From assembly GCA_016742175.1 (NCBI GenBank), contig JACVCH010000006.1:62001-126000 (forward strand): DNA of 64,000 nt. Direction: 5' to 3'. Every line of letters starts with the position of its first letter. The stretch's first letter is position 1. The position numbers and the translations under genes are program-made. This document shows, one piece after another, positions 16,412 to 25,625 of this stretch. Source of the DNA: Rhizobiaceae bacterium (GTDB taxonomy: Bacteria; Pseudomonadota; Alphaproteobacteria; Rhizobiales; Rhizobiaceae). The notes under the pieces were generated by a model. That model made no database searches and was not told the origin of the DNA. It worked only from the letters and a program-made list of their open reading frames with translations.

Positions 16412-17710
16412 ATGCGATCGTTCATCGAGGACAGACGAGGGGCCTACGCGGTCATGATGGGCATTCTGGCCGTGCCGCTCGTCATGGCGGCGGGCGTCGG
16501 CGTCGATCTGACCATGGCCAATCGCGAGCGGGCAGCGCTGCAGCAGGCGGTGGATTCCGCGGTGCTGGCGGGCGCGCGCTACCTTCCCTCCGGCAGTTCC
16601 GCGGCGATCGCGTCCGCCGATGCGTTCTTCGCCTCCAACGCGGCGCGGTTCGGCGGGGTGAGCGCTGCGTTCGAGGTCCGCAACGGCGTGCTTCACGGCG
16701 CGGCCACCTTCCAGGCCCCGACCCATTTCATGCGCATCGCCAATCACGACGCCATCGACCTCACCGTCAAATCGGCGGCCGGCGCGTCCGGCGGCGGCAT
16801 GGAACTGGCGCTCGTCCTCGACGTCTCCGGCTCGATGAAGGGCAAGGGCAAGATCGAGGCGCTGCGCTCGGCCAGCCTTTCGTTGATCGACACGCTCTAT
16901 GGCGACAATGCGAGCCTGCCCAACACCTGGGTCGCCGTCGCGCCGTTTTCGGGACGGGTCAACGTCATCGACTACGAGAATGGCTGGATCGAGGAATGGG
17001 AGGGTGACGGCTCCAACGACGATGACGACAAGGGCGGGGGAAAGGGCAAGGACAAGGGCAAAGGCAAAGGCAAGGGGCGCAGCGGCGGGGGCGGCGGCAA
17101 GAAGAGCGAGACCATCGCGGGCGCCATCCCCGGCTGTCCCGATCTGCGCTCGGCCGAGAACCGCCAGAACGACGCCCCGCCGGACGTCGAGACCTTCCCG
17201 CCCTTCACCCATGACGCGGAGGTCTGCCCCGGCCCGAAGGCGCTCGGCCTCACCGCCGACAAGGCGAAGGTGCGCGCGCTCCTCGCCTCGCTCTATACCG
17301 GCCACGGCACGAGCACGCAGGAGGGCATGGCATGGGGCTATCGCATGCTCTCGCCCCGATGGCAGGGCGAATGGGGCACGACGAGCCTGCCGCTTTCCTA
17401 TGCCGACACGCCGCGCAAGATCGCGGTCATCATGACCGACGGCTCGAACAACCCGCAGCAGGCCGGCGACGCGTTCTCGCGCGATGAATCGAACGAGATG
17501 CTGCTCGAGACCTGCACGCTGATGAAGGCCAACGGCATCACGATCTATTCCATCGCCTTCGACATGGGCAATGCGTTGACGGCGCTCTACCAACAATGCG
17601 CCTCGAAGCCGGCCTATCACTACGACGCGCAGTCGAACGCGGCGCTGGTCGGCGCCTTCCAGGCGATCGGCACCGAGATCAACAAGGGCAATTTGCGGCT
17701 GATCTACTGA
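16412..17710 (+). CDS. TadE/TadG-like protein with vWA domain
   Basis: A 432-residue protein. The N-terminus DRRGAYAVMMGILAVPLVMAAGVGVDL is a TadE/TadG pilin-like segment with one membrane helix. It is followed by a putative pilus domain and, from about residue 130, a von Willebrand factor A domain with the MIDAS DVSGSMKG and a second metal-site region IMTDGSNN. Between these lies an unusual low-complexity stretch of Asp, then Gly/Lys repeats (about residues 203-231). The family is linked to Flp/Tad pilus assembly or surface adhesion, but no tad genes are nearby, so this is a stand-alone paralogue. ATG 16412 has GGGGG nine bases upstream. Confidence 0.85.
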   Translation: MRSFIEDRRGAYAVMMGILAVPLVMAAGVGVDLTMANRERAALQQAVDSAVLAGARYLPSGSSAAIASADAFFASNAARFGGVSAAFEVRNGVLHGAATFQAPTHFMRIANHDAIDLTVKSAAGASGGGMELALVLDVSGSMKGKGKIEALRSASLSLIDTLYGDNASLPNTWVAVAPFSGRVNVIDYENGWIEEWEGDGSNDDDDKGGGKGKDKGKGKGKGRSGGGGGKKSETIAGAIPGCPDLRSAENRQNDAPPDVETFPPFTHDAEVCPGPKALGLTADKAKVRALLASLYTGHGTSTQEGMAWGYRMLSPRWQGEWGTTSLPLSYADTPRKIAVIMTDGSNNPQQAGDAFSRDESNEMLLETCTLMKANGITIYSIAFDMGNALTALYQQCASKPAYHYDAQSNAALVGAFQAIGTEINKGNLRLIY

Positions 17711-17801
17711 TCGAAGGGTTGAGGCCGGTCTATTTGCGGGCGTCGGCCGCAGGCGTATCCTTCCTGACTGCGCCCAAGGGCGCAGGTTCAGGGAGGTTCA
17801 C

Positions 17802-18008
17802 ATGGGACGCCTTTACATCGACTGCCGCGAATTCCCCAGCGAGATGAACTGCACGGTCGCGATCGCCGCGGACAATGAGAAGGAGCTCGTCGACGCCGCG
17901 GTCCAGCATGCTGTCGCGGTTCACGGCCACAAGGACACGCCGCAGTTCCGCTCGGACATCGCCAAGGCGATCCACAAGGGCAACCCGCCGGCAAGCCGCG
18001 CCGCATGA
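17802..18008 (+). CDS. Small DUF1059 protein
   Basis: A 68-residue DUF1059 protein: an N-terminal Cys-containing strand (YIDCREFPSEMNCTVAI), then a helix with AAVQHAVAVHGHKDT containing the family His pair. The family occurs widely as small stress-associated proteins of unknown mechanism. A GGGAGG Shine-Dalgarno lies 7 bases before the ATG. A second DUF1059 protein is encoded at 48656-48841. Convergent with the Moco oxidoreductase. Confidence 0.8.
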   Translation: MGRLYIDCREFPSEMNCTVAIAADNEKELVDAAVQHAVAVHGHKDTPQFRSDIAKAIHKGNPPASRAA

Positions 18009-18030
18009 GGCGTCCGGCCCCGGCGACCGG

Positions 18031-18819
18031 TCAGATGCCCGCATACCATTCGTAGCCGCGGTCTTCCCAGTAGCCGCCCTTGCCGAGGCCGAACGGCGTC
18101 AGATCGTCGACCAGTTCGATGCCGCGAACGTATTTCGCCATCTTGTAGCCGAGCTGGCGTTCGACGCGTACGCGCAGCGGCGCGCCGTTTTCGACGGGCA
18201 GGGCGGCGTCGTTCAGCCCGTAGGCGAGGATCGTCTGCGGGTGGCGCGCGTCGATCATGTCGATCGATTCGTAATATTTCACTTCGCCCGAAAGGCTGCG
18301 CTCGATCGTGTCGAGGCAGTGGAAGACGACGAAGCGCGCCTGCGGCTTCACACGCGCCTCGTCGAGGATCGCGCGCAGCGGCGCGCCGGTCCATTTGGCG
18401 ATGCAGCTCCAGCCCTCCACGCAGTCGTGGCGGGTGATCTGGGTCCGCGACGGGATCGCGCGGATCGTTTCGAGGTCCAGCGAAAGCGGATTGTCGACGA
18501 GGCCCGTCACCTCCAGCCGGTAGGCGGAGAACCCGCCGGAGACGAGCGACAGGTAATGTTCGTCCTGCGGCGAGGTCACGCCGTTGGGCCGCATCGGCTG
18601 GCGGATGTCGGCTTGCGTGAATTCCGGCGCCAGCCGGTCGGGCGACATCAGGAGCCGCTGCACGCGATAGGTCAGCGAGTTCGCCCCTTCGAGGATGCCG
18701 CGCACCTTGCCGTCCCGGTCGGCGACGAAGTCGAGCGCGTCGCAGCCCGAAAGCGCGACGCCGGACAGGCCTACCGCCGACCCGGTCAGGAAGCCGCGGC
18801 GCGAAAGCTTCATCGTCAT
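18031..18819 (-). CDS. Exported molybdopterin-dependent oxidoreductase (sulfite-oxidase fold)
   Basis: A 262-residue protein of the SUOX/MsrP-type fold. The N-terminus reads KLSRRGFLTGSAVGL, a twin-arginine motif, followed by a lipobox-like LSGC near residue 27, suggesting a Tat-exported, membrane-anchored protein that carries folded cofactor. The Moco-ligand cysteine is in HDCVEGWSCIAKW. ATG 18819 overlaps the stop of the upstream cytochrome b gene (ATGA), so the two are translationally coupled and the b561-type protein is the likely electron partner. The substrate is unknown: sulfite, methionine sulfoxide and other small oxides are all handled by this fold. Confidence 0.85.
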   Translation of the reverse strand: MTMKLSRRGFLTGSAVGLSGVALSGCDALDFVADRDGKVRGILEGANSLTYRVQRLLMSPDRLAPEFTQADIRQPMRPNGVTSPQDEHYLSLVSGGFSAYRLEVTGLVDNPLSLDLETIRAIPSRTQITRHDCVEGWSCIAKWTGAPLRAILDEARVKPQARFVVFHCLDTIERSLSGEVKYYESIDMIDARHPQTILAYGLNDAALPVENGAPLRVRVERQLGYKMAKYVRGIELVDDLTPFGLGKGGYWEDRGYEWYAGI

Positions 18820-19670
18820 GGCCGCTTCTCCCCGTCGGTGTCGTCGACGCGCACCCAGCCGGTGATCATCGAGCGCAGTTCGTTGAACGGACCCGCCAGC
18901 ACCACCATCGCGATATGGACGAGGAAGAAGGCGACGAGCAGGACCATCACCATGAAATGAACGGTTCGCGCCGTCTGCCGCCCGCCGAAAAGCTCGGGCA
19001 GCCAGGGCGCCGTGGCATTGAAGCCCGGCGACATGGCGAGGCCGGTCAGGATCATCAGCGGCAGGAGAACGATCAGCACCGCCGCATAGCTCAGCTTTTG
19101 CAGCGGATTGTAGCTGCGCCCATGCCGGAAGCGCAGACGCGCGTGGTCGGCGACGTCGCCCGGCAGCGCCTTCAGATCCGTGCCCTTCGGCACGATGTCG
19201 CGGCGGAAATGCCCGTTGACGAGGCTGGCGGCAAGCCAGACGAGCAGCGTTCCGGCCAGCACCCAGGCGAAGAAGAAGTGGACGACGCGTCCGGTCGCAA
19301 GGTCGCGGCCGGAGGGGATCGTCGCCCAGGCGGGAAAGCCGCGCGCCTGCAACTGGCCGTCCGGACCCGATGCGCCGAGCACGCCCGTCGTCTCGAAACT
19401 CGTGCCGAGGACCGTGGTCACGCCCTTCAGCGTCTCGCCCTCGCGCGTCGCGCCCAGCCGCAGGACGGCATTGTCGAAGGCGAAGCCCGACTGGTCGCCG
19501 ACATAGAGCGCCGGATGCGCGTTGAAGATCTGCAGGCCCGACAGGAGAAGAAAGAACAGCGCCACCGCCCAGATCCAGTGCGTCACCCGCGTCCAGACGG
19601 ACTGCCGATAGACCAGCCTGCCGGCGGGGGCAGCGCGCGTTTCCATCGGTGCGTTGGCGGTCTGCGACAT
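18816..19670 (-). CDS. Cytochrome b561-family membrane subunit
   Basis: A 284-residue integral membrane diheme cytochrome b: segment TRVTHWIWAVALFFLLLSGLQIF with heme-ligand His, HFFFAWVLAGTLLVWLAASL, SYAAVLIVLLPLMILTGLAMS and HFMVMVLLVAFFLVHIAMVVL provide about four to five helices with paired histidines. It would pass electrons from the quinol pool to the exported Moco protein encoded immediately downstream. ATG 19670 (MSQT start) is chosen; an in-frame extension upstream has no membrane or family features. Confidence 0.88.
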   Translation of the reverse strand: MSQTANAPMETRAAPAGRLVYRQSVWTRVTHWIWAVALFFLLLSGLQIFNAHPALYVGDQSGFAFDNAVLRLGATREGETLKGVTTVLGTSFETTGVLGASGPDGQLQARGFPAWATIPSGRDLATGRVVHFFFAWVLAGTLLVWLAASLVNGHFRRDIVPKGTDLKALPGDVADHARLRFRHGRSYNPLQKLSYAAVLIVLLPLMILTGLAMSPGFNATAPWLPELFGGRQTARTVHFMVMVLLVAFFLVHIAMVVLAGPFNELRSMITGWVRVDDTDGEKRP

Positions 19671-19761
19671 GGTTCGGTCCTGCGGCGTTTCCTGTCCGGC
19701 AAGACACGAAGCTAGCACGGCGGGGGTTTCACTCCCGCGCCACGTTTCGGTGAGTGCACCG

Positions 19762-20952
19762 TCAGCGCCGGATCACGGCCTTGAGCACGTCGCGCACGCC
19801 GATCGACCCGACGAAGCGCGACTGGTCGTCGAAGAGCGCCACCGGCGCCGTCGCCGAGCGGTGCATCGCGGCCATCACGGTCTTCAGAGGGGTTCCGGGC
19901 GAGGCCCAGAAGACCTGCGGCCTGTCGGCCGGCAGCTCTTCCATGTTCTCGCACGAGACCCAGATCGCCGGCACGCCGTTGCGCTCGGCGTCGATGACGA
20001 GCATGTTCTCGTCGAATTTGAAGCGCGTCGTGTGGCGCCGGTCGAGCCACAGCCAGCCGTCGCCGGCCGGGTCGAGGTCGCGCGCATCGCGCATGATGTT
20101 CCACGCCGTCAGCACCGAGAGCGGGTTCACATTGGCGATGAAGTCGCGGACATAATCGTTCGCCGGCGCCAGCACGATCTCCTCCGGCGCGCCGGTCTGG
20201 ACGATCCGCCCGCCTTCCATGATCGAGATCGTGTTGCCGATCTTCAGCGCCTCCTCGAGGTCGTGGCTGACGAAGAGGATCGTCTTCTTCAGCTTCGCCT
20301 GCAGGTCCAGAAGCTCGTCCTGCAGCTTGGTGCGGATCAGCGGATCGAGTGCGGAAAACGGCTCATCCATCAGCAGGATCGGCGCGTCCGTCGCGAACGC
20401 GCGCGCGAGCCCGACGCGCTGCTGCATGCCGCCCGAAAGCTCGTGCGCGTATTTGCCGGCCCATTGCGTCAGGCCGACGAGGTCGAGTTGCGCCGCGACG
20501 CGCTCCTTGCGCTCCGTCGCCGGCACGCCGGCGAGTTCGAGGCCGAAGCCGACATTTTCCGCCACGGTGCGCCACGGCAAAAGCGCGAATTGCTGGAACA
20601 CCATCGCCACCGACTGCCGGCGGATGCGGCGCAATTCGGTCGCCGGGCAGGTGACGACGTCGACCGTCTTGCCCTGGCCGTCGTCGACCATCACCGCGCC
20701 GCGCGTGACTTCGTTGAGCCCGTTGACGGCGCGCAGCAGCGTCGATTTGCCCGAGCCCGAAAGGCCCATCAGCACCGAAATCTCGCCCTTGTTCACCGTC
20801 AAATCGGCCTGGCAGCAGCCGAGCACCGCGCCGGTCTTCTCCAGTATCTCCGAGCGGGTCGCGCCGGCGTCGAGCAGCGGCAGCGCTGCGCGCTGCTCGG
20901 CCTGCGTGCCGAAGACGATGTCGACCCGGCGGAATTCGATCGCCGCGCTCAT
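19762..20952 (-). CDS. choV: Choline ABC transporter ATP-binding protein ChoV
   Basis: A 396-residue ProV/ChoV-type ATPase. Walker A GLSGSGKSTLL, Q-loop VFQQFALLPWRTV, signature LSGGMQQRVGLARA, Walker B ILLMDEPFSALD and H-loop VSHDLEEA are all present. The C-terminal 130 residues carry a CBS-like regulatory region typical of osmoprotectant importers. It has the ChoV-specific insertion after the first strand (about residues 15-50). ATG overlaps the choW stop (ATGA). It energises uptake of choline, a betaine precursor used as osmoprotectant and carbon source. Confidence 0.93.
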   Translation of the reverse strand: MSAAIEFRRVDIVFGTQAEQRAALPLLDAGATRSEILEKTGAVLGCCQADLTVNKGEISVLMGLSGSGKSTLLRAVNGLNEVTRGAVMVDDGQGKTVDVVTCPATELRRIRRQSVAMVFQQFALLPWRTVAENVGFGLELAGVPATERKERVAAQLDLVGLTQWAGKYAHELSGGMQQRVGLARAFATDAPILLMDEPFSALDPLIRTKLQDELLDLQAKLKKTILFVSHDLEEALKIGNTISIMEGGRIVQTGAPEEIVLAPANDYVRDFIANVNPLSVLTAWNIMRDARDLDPAGDGWLWLDRRHTTRFKFDENMLVIDAERNGVPAIWVSCENMEELPADRPQVFWASPGTPLKTVMAAMHRSATAPVALFDDQSRFVGSIGVRDVLKAVIRR

Positions 20953-21803
20953 TTCGCCTTCTCCTGGCCGATCCGCGCCATCCGGTCGAGGATGATCGCC
21001 AGCACCACGATCGCCAGCCCCGCCTCGAGGCCGAGCGGGATGTTGACGGTGTTCAGCGCCCGCACCACGGGCTTGCCGAGCCCGTCCGCGCCGATCAGCG
21101 CCGCGATCACCACCATCGACAGCGACAGCATGATGCACTGGGTCAGCCCCGCCATGATGGTCGGCAGGGCCGAAGGCAGTTCCACCTTCCACAGAAGCTG
21201 GGTCTTCGTCGCGCCGAACGCGGCGCCGGCTTCGAGCATCGGCGTCGGCACCGACTTGATGCCGAGATAGGTCAGGCGGATGGGCGCGGGGCAGGCGAAG
21301 ATGATGGTGACGATCAGGCCCGGCGCGATGCCGAGGCCGAAAAGGATCAGCACCGGAATGAGATAGACGAAGGTCGGCAGGGTCTGCATCAGGTCGAGCA
21401 CCGGCTGCAGCCAGGCATAGACGCGCTCGTTATGCGCCGCCCAGATGCCGATCGGCACGCCGATCGCCATCGACGCGGTGGCCGCCGAAACGACGAGCAC
21501 CAGCGTCTGCACCGTCTCCGACCAGAGCCCCTGATTGATGATGAAGAGCAGCCCGATGACGACGCCCAGCGCCAGCTTCCACGACCGTTTCAGCGCGAAG
21601 GCCAGCGCCGCGATCGCCAGCACCACGACGACCGGCGGAAACCACAGGATCACATCCACCAGAGAGTCCAGAACCGAGCGCAAGCCGTTGGAAACGGAAT
21701 CGAAAAACCAGGCGAAGTTGCTGATCAGGAAGTCGAACAGGCTCTCGCCCCAGCGCCCTACCGGTATCTTCTCGCTCGCCACCCAATCCGAAACCGGGTC
21801 CAT
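20949..21803 (-). CDS. choW: Choline ABC transporter permease ChoW
   Basis: A 284-residue inner-membrane permease of the ProW family with about seven helices and the EAA-like loop EAGAAFGATKTQLLWKVELP that docks to the ATPase. It lies between choX and choV and is translationally coupled to choV. A 10-bp hairpin in the choX-choW gap probably lowers distal expression relative to the abundant binding protein. Confidence 0.93.
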   Translation of the reverse strand: MDPVSDWVASEKIPVGRWGESLFDFLISNFAWFFDSVSNGLRSVLDSLVDVILWFPPVVVVLAIAALAFALKRSWKLALGVVIGLLFIINQGLWSETVQTLVLVVSAATASMAIGVPIGIWAAHNERVYAWLQPVLDLMQTLPTFVYLIPVLILFGLGIAPGLIVTIIFACPAPIRLTYLGIKSVPTPMLEAGAAFGATKTQLLWKVELPSALPTIMAGLTQCIMLSLSMVVIAALIGADGLGKPVVRALNTVNIPLGLEAGLAIVVLAIILDRMARIGQEKAK

Positions 21804-21831
21804 CGCCTCATCCCCTCGAAGTCAAACGCGA

Positions 21832-21856
21832 AGCGGCCGGATCGTTTCCGGCCGCT
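21832..21856 (-). terminator. Intercistronic hairpin between choX and choW
   Basis: A perfect 10-bp inverted repeat, AGCGGCCGGA/TCCGGCCGCT, with a five-base loop and no T tract. Such hairpins after a binding-protein gene usually stabilise the upstream mRNA and reduce read-through into the permease gene. Confidence 0.6.
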
Positions 21857-21883
21857 CCGAAATCACATGGTCGTCGCGGCGAA

Positions 21884-22831
21884 CTAGAGTCCGAGTTCCG
21901 CGCGCACGGCCGCTTCGCCGTCCTCGCCGTCGGCCGTCGTCACGCCTTCGAGCCACGGCGTCAGCGCATCCGGATTGGCCTTCAGCCATTCGGTCGCGGC
22001 CGCCTGCGGGTCCGCGCCATCGTCGAGGATCGCGCCCATGATCTCGTTTTCCATTTCGAGCGAAAAGACGAGGTTGGTCAGGAGTTTGCCGACATTCGGG
22101 CACTCTTCGGCGTAGCCGGCGCGCACGTTGGTCGCCACGGTCGCGCCGCCGAAATTCGGGCCGAACACCTCGTCGCCGCCCTCGAGATATTCCATCTCGA
22201 TATTGGCGTTCATCGGGTGCGGCTCCCAGCCGAGGAAGACGACGTCCTGCTCCGACCGCGCCGCGCGGCTGACGGCCGACAGCATCCCCGCCTCCGAGCT
22301 TTCCACCACCTCGAAGTCCGACAGGCCGAACTGGTCGGCTTCGATCATGTCGAGGATCAGGCGGTTGCCGTCATTGCCCGGCTCGATGCCGAGGATCTGG
22401 CCGCCGAGATCGTCCTTGAACTCGGCGATCTTGTCGAAGCTCGTCAGGCCCTTGTCATAGGTGTATTTCGGCACGGCGAGCGTATATTTCGCGCCTTCGA
22501 GGTTGGTCACCAGCGTCTCCACCGAGCCGTCCTCGCGATAGGGCGCGATGTCGGCTTCCATGGTCGGCATCCAGTTGCCGAGGAAGACGTCGATGTCGCC
22601 GTTCTTCAGCGACGCATAGGTCACCGGCACCGACAGCACCTGCACGTTGGTGTCGTAGCCGAGCGCCTCGAGGATCACGGTCGCTGTGCCCGTCGTCGCC
22701 GTGATGTCGGTCCAGCCGACATCGGAGAAGCGCACCGTCTGGCAGGCTTCCGCGTCCTGGGCGAGCGCCGCTCCGGCCGAAAGCGCGGTCGAAAGGGCAA
22801 GCGTGGTGAGGAATGTGCGGGTGCGCAACAT
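21884..22831 (-). CDS. choX: Choline ABC transporter substrate-binding protein ChoX
   Basis: A 315-residue periplasmic protein. The signal peptide (about residues 1-24) ends GAALAQ. The mature part begins with a cysteine (EACQTVRFSDVGWTDI) that pairs with a distal Cys (AEECPN) as in S. meliloti ChoX, and contains the aromatic residues of the ligand cage (DVGWTDI, FLGNWMPTME, FLGWEPHPMN). It binds choline and acetylcholine with high affinity in characterised homologues. It is the first gene of choXWV and divergent from tdk. Confidence 0.93.
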   Translation of the reverse strand: MLRTRTFLTTLALSTALSAGAALAQDAEACQTVRFSDVGWTDITATTGTATVILEALGYDTNVQVLSVPVTYASLKNGDIDVFLGNWMPTMEADIAPYREDGSVETLVTNLEGAKYTLAVPKYTYDKGLTSFDKIAEFKDDLGGQILGIEPGNDGNRLILDMIEADQFGLSDFEVVESSEAGMLSAVSRAARSEQDVVFLGWEPHPMNANIEMEYLEGGDEVFGPNFGGATVATNVRAGYAEECPNVGKLLTNLVFSLEMENEIMGAILDDGADPQAAATEWLKANPDALTPWLEGVTTADGEDGEAAVRAELGL

Positions 22832-23028
22832 CGGTATCGTCTCCCATCTGGTTTTATGGAAAACCGCTTGAAACGCGGTCTTTCACGAGTTGCTAAAGCC
22901 AAACATCATTTGCCCGATGATTCAAGAACCATGTCGAAAACGCTGAAATTGCACATGTGCAGCGATTTCTGGTGGACGGTTGCGCGCCTGCACTCCCCTC
23001 GCGGCGCCCAACCGGCCTAAGAGAGGCG

Positions 23029-23643
23029 ATGGCCAAGCTCTACTTCCACTATTCGGCGATGAACGCCGGCAAGTCGACGCTGCTCCTGCAGGCGTCCTAC
23101 AACTACCGCGAACGGGGCATGCGCACCGCCATCTTCACCGCCGCGCTCGACGACCGCGCCGGCGTCGGCCGCATCGCCTCGCGCATCGGGCTCGGGGCGG
23201 ATGCCGAGCTCTTTTCCGCCGACACCGACCTCTTCGCCATCATCGATGCGCTTTCGCACAATGGCCCACTGCACTGCGTCTTCGTCGACGAAGCGCAGTT
23301 TCTGTCCGAGGACCAGGTCTGGCAACTCGCCCGCGCCGCCGACCGGCTCGGCGTGCCCGTCATGTGCTACGGGCTGCGCACCGATTTTCGCGGCGAACTC
23401 TTCCCTGGCTCGAAGGCGCTGCTCGCCATCGGCGACGAGCTGCGCGAGGTGCGCACCATCTGCAAATGCGGACGCAAGGCCACCATGGTCGTGCGCCTCG
23501 GGCCCGACGGCAAGGTGCTGCACCAGGGCGACCAGGTCGCCATCGGCGGCGAGGACCGCTACGTCTCGCTCTGCCGCCGGCACTGGGAGGAGGAAATGGG
23601 CCGCCTGCCGCCGGAGGACTTGGTCGGCTTTGCCGGTGAATAG
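23029..23643 (+). CDS. tdk: Thymidine kinase (type II)
   Basis: A 204-residue thymidine kinase that phosphorylates thymidine to dTMP in the salvage pathway. P-loop MNAGKSTLLL near residue 10, DEAQFL with the catalytic Glu near 88, the lasso loop after YGLRTDFRGELFPGS, and a zinc site formed by CKCGRKA and CRRH. ATG 23029 gives the canonical MAKLYFHYSAMNAGK start with GAGAGG just ahead. The stop TAG is followed without any gap by the TGAATGG/CCATTCA repeat block. Confidence 0.95.
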   Translation: MAKLYFHYSAMNAGKSTLLLQASYNYRERGMRTAIFTAALDDRAGVGRIASRIGLGADAELFSADTDLFAIIDALSHNGPLHCVFVDEAQFLSEDQVWQLARAADRLGVPVMCYGLRTDFRGELFPGSKALLAIGDELREVRTICKCGRKATMVVRLGPDGKVLHQGDQVAIGGEDRYVSLCRRHWEEEMGRLPPEDLVGFAGE

Positions 23644-23771
23644 TGAATGGTGAATGGTGAATGGGGCTTGCAAGGTACTCTGGCCTTCGCATCCTTCCAT
23701 TCACCATTCACCATTCACCATTCACCATTCACCATTCACCATTCACCATTCACCATTCACCATTCACCATT
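23644..23771. repeat. Heptanucleotide tandem array with inverted copies (TGAATGG / CCATTCA)
   Basis: Three perfect direct copies of TGAATGG (23644-23664) begin right after the tdk stop. After a 32-base spacer come ten perfect copies of the reverse complement CCATTCA (23697-23766) plus a partial copy to 23771. The two blocks can pair as a 21-bp stem in several registers. Copy number is expected to vary by slippage. Confidence 0.95.
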
Positions 23772-23911
23772 TTCCCTGTCGCATTCCGTGCATTGCGCGG
23801 CTTTAATGAGACGGCGCGCGATCATGGCAACCGCCATGAATCCGAACCGAAGCGCGCGGATTCAGCCCGTCGCGAACAGAACCGAGCAATAAGCCTCCTG
23901 GGGGGATACCA

Positions 23912-25591
23912 ATGGCCGAAGTGAAGTCCGACATCGCGATCGCGCGCGCCGCGAAGAAGAAGCCGATCATGGAGATCGGCGCAGGCCTCGGCATCCCGCA
24001 CGAGCATCTCTTGCCCTACGGTCACGATAAGGCGAAGGTCTCGGCCGAGTACATCAAGTCGGTCAAGGGCAACAAGGACGGCAAGCTCGTCCTCGTCACC
24101 GCCATCAACCCGACGCCGGCGGGCGAGGGCAAGACGACGACGACCGTCGGCCTCGGCGACGGGCTCAACCGCATCGGCAAGAAGGCCGTGGTGTGCATCC
24201 GCGAAGCCTCGCTCGGGCCGAATTTCGGCATCAAGGGCGGCGCGGCCGGTGGCGGCTATGCGCAGGTCGTGCCGATGGAGGACATGAACCTCCACTTCAC
24301 CGGCGACTTCCACGCCATCACCACCGCGCACAACCTCCTCTCCGCCCTCATCGACAACCACATCTACTGGGGCAACGAGCAGAACATCGACATCCGCCGC
24401 GTCGCCTGGCGCCGCGTCATGGACATGAACGACCGCGCGCTGCGCGAGATCATCTGTTCGCTCGGCGGCGTCGCCAACGGCTTCCCGCGCGAGGCCGGCT
24501 TCGACATCACGGTCGCCTCGGAAGTCATGGCGATCCTGTGCCTGTCGACGGACCTGAAAGACCTCGAAAAGCGCCTCGGCGACATCATCATCGGCTACCG
24601 CCGCGACAAGACCGCCGTCTACGCCCGCGACATCAAGGCCGACGGCGCGATGACGGTGCTCCTGAAGGACGCGATGCAGCCGAACCTCGTCCAGACGCTG
24701 GAGAACAACCCCGCCTTCGTCCATGGCGGCCCGTTCGCCAACATCGCCCATGGCTGCAACTCGGTCGTCGCCACCACGACGGCGCTGAAGCTCGGCGACT
24801 ACGTCGTCACCGAAGCCGGCTTCGGCGCCGATCTCGGCGCGGAGAAATTCTTCGACATCAAGTGCCGCAAGGCCGGCCTCAAGCCGTCCGCCGCCGTCAT
24901 CGTCGCAACCGTCCGCGCGCTCAAGATGAATGGCGGCGTCAAGAAGGACGATCTCGGCGCCGAGAACGTCGAGGCGGTGAAGAAGGGCTGCGCCAATCTC
25001 GGCCGCCACATCGAGAACGTGCGCCAGTTCGGCGTCCCGGCCGTGGTCGCCATCAACCATTTCCATTCCGACACCGACGCCGAAATCCAGGCGATGAAGG
25101 ACTACGTCGCCTCGATGGGCGAGGAAGCGATCCTGTGCAAGCACTGGGCGCAGGGTTCGGCCGGCATCGAGGAACTGGCGCGAAAGGTCGTCGAGCTCGC
25201 CGAAGGCGGCGCGTCGCAGTTCGCCCCGCTCTATCCCGACGCGATGCCGCTCTTCGACAAGATCAACACCATCGTCAAGCGCATCTATCGCGGTTCGCAC
25301 GCCATCGCCGACAAGTCGGTGCGCGACCAGCTCCACCAGTGGGAGCAGGCAGGCTACGGCAACCTGCCGGTCTGCATGGCCAAGACGCAGTATTCCTTCT
25401 CGACCGACCCGAACCTGCGCGGCGCGCCCAACGACCATGTCGTGCCGGTGCGCGAGGTGCGCCTGTCGGCCGGCGCCGGCTTCGTCGTCGCGGTCTGCGG
25501 CGACATCATGACCATGCCCGGCCTGCCGAAGACGCCGTCCTCGGAAAAGATTTTCCTCAACGCCGAAGGCCAGATCGAAGGGCTGTTCTAG
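23912..25591 (+). CDS. fhs: Formate-tetrahydrofolate ligase
   Basis: A 559-residue enzyme that makes 10-formyl-THF from formate, ATP and THF, feeding one-carbon metabolism. The N-terminal P-loop-like [17 protein letters not shown] and the folate-binding pattern around [21 protein letters not shown] are clear, and the length and the C-terminal [13 protein letters not shown] are canonical. A CTGGGGGG stretch lies shortly before the ATG. It is transcribed alone and converges with an AraC-type regulator 34 bases downstream. Confidence 0.97.
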   Translation: MAEVKSDIAIARAAKKKPIMEIGAGLGIPHEHLLPYGHDKAKVSAEYIKSVKGNKDGKLVLVTAINPTPAGEGKTTTTVGLGDGLNRIGKKAVVCIREASLGPNFGIKGGAAGGGYAQVVPMEDMNLHFTGDFHAITTAHNLLSALIDNHIYWGNEQNIDIRRVAWRRVMDMNDRALREIICSLGGVANGFPREAGFDITVASEVMAILCLSTDLKDLEKRLGDIIIGYRRDKTAVYARDIKADGAMTVLLKDAMQPNLVQTLENNPAFVHGGPFANIAHGCNSVVATTTALKLGDYVVTEAGFGADLGAEKFFDIKCRKAGLKPSAAVIVATVRALKMNGGVKKDDLGAENVEAVKKGCANLGRHIENVRQFGVPAVVAINHFHSDTDAEIQAMKDYVASMGEEAILCKHWAQGSAGIEELARKVVELAEGGASQFAPLYPDAMPLFDKINTIVKRIYRGSHAIADKSVRDQLHQWEQAGYGNLPVCMAKTQYSFSTDPNLRGAPNDHVVPVREVRLSAGAGFVVAVCGDIMTMPGLPKTPSSEKIFLNAEGQIEGLF

Positions 25592-25625
25592 GACCTGTCG
25601 GCGACATACGGGGTTCGTCGTCCCG

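Noticed and set aside
23697-23771. CCATTCA array as a CRISPR
   Set aside because: Seven-base head-to-tail repeats without spacers and no cas genes nearby.
23647-23924. Plus-strand ORFs with repeated IHHSPFT-like peptides after tdk
   Set aside because: These are translations of the CCATTCA tandem array in two frames, so they are repeat DNA and give no evidence of a repeat protein.
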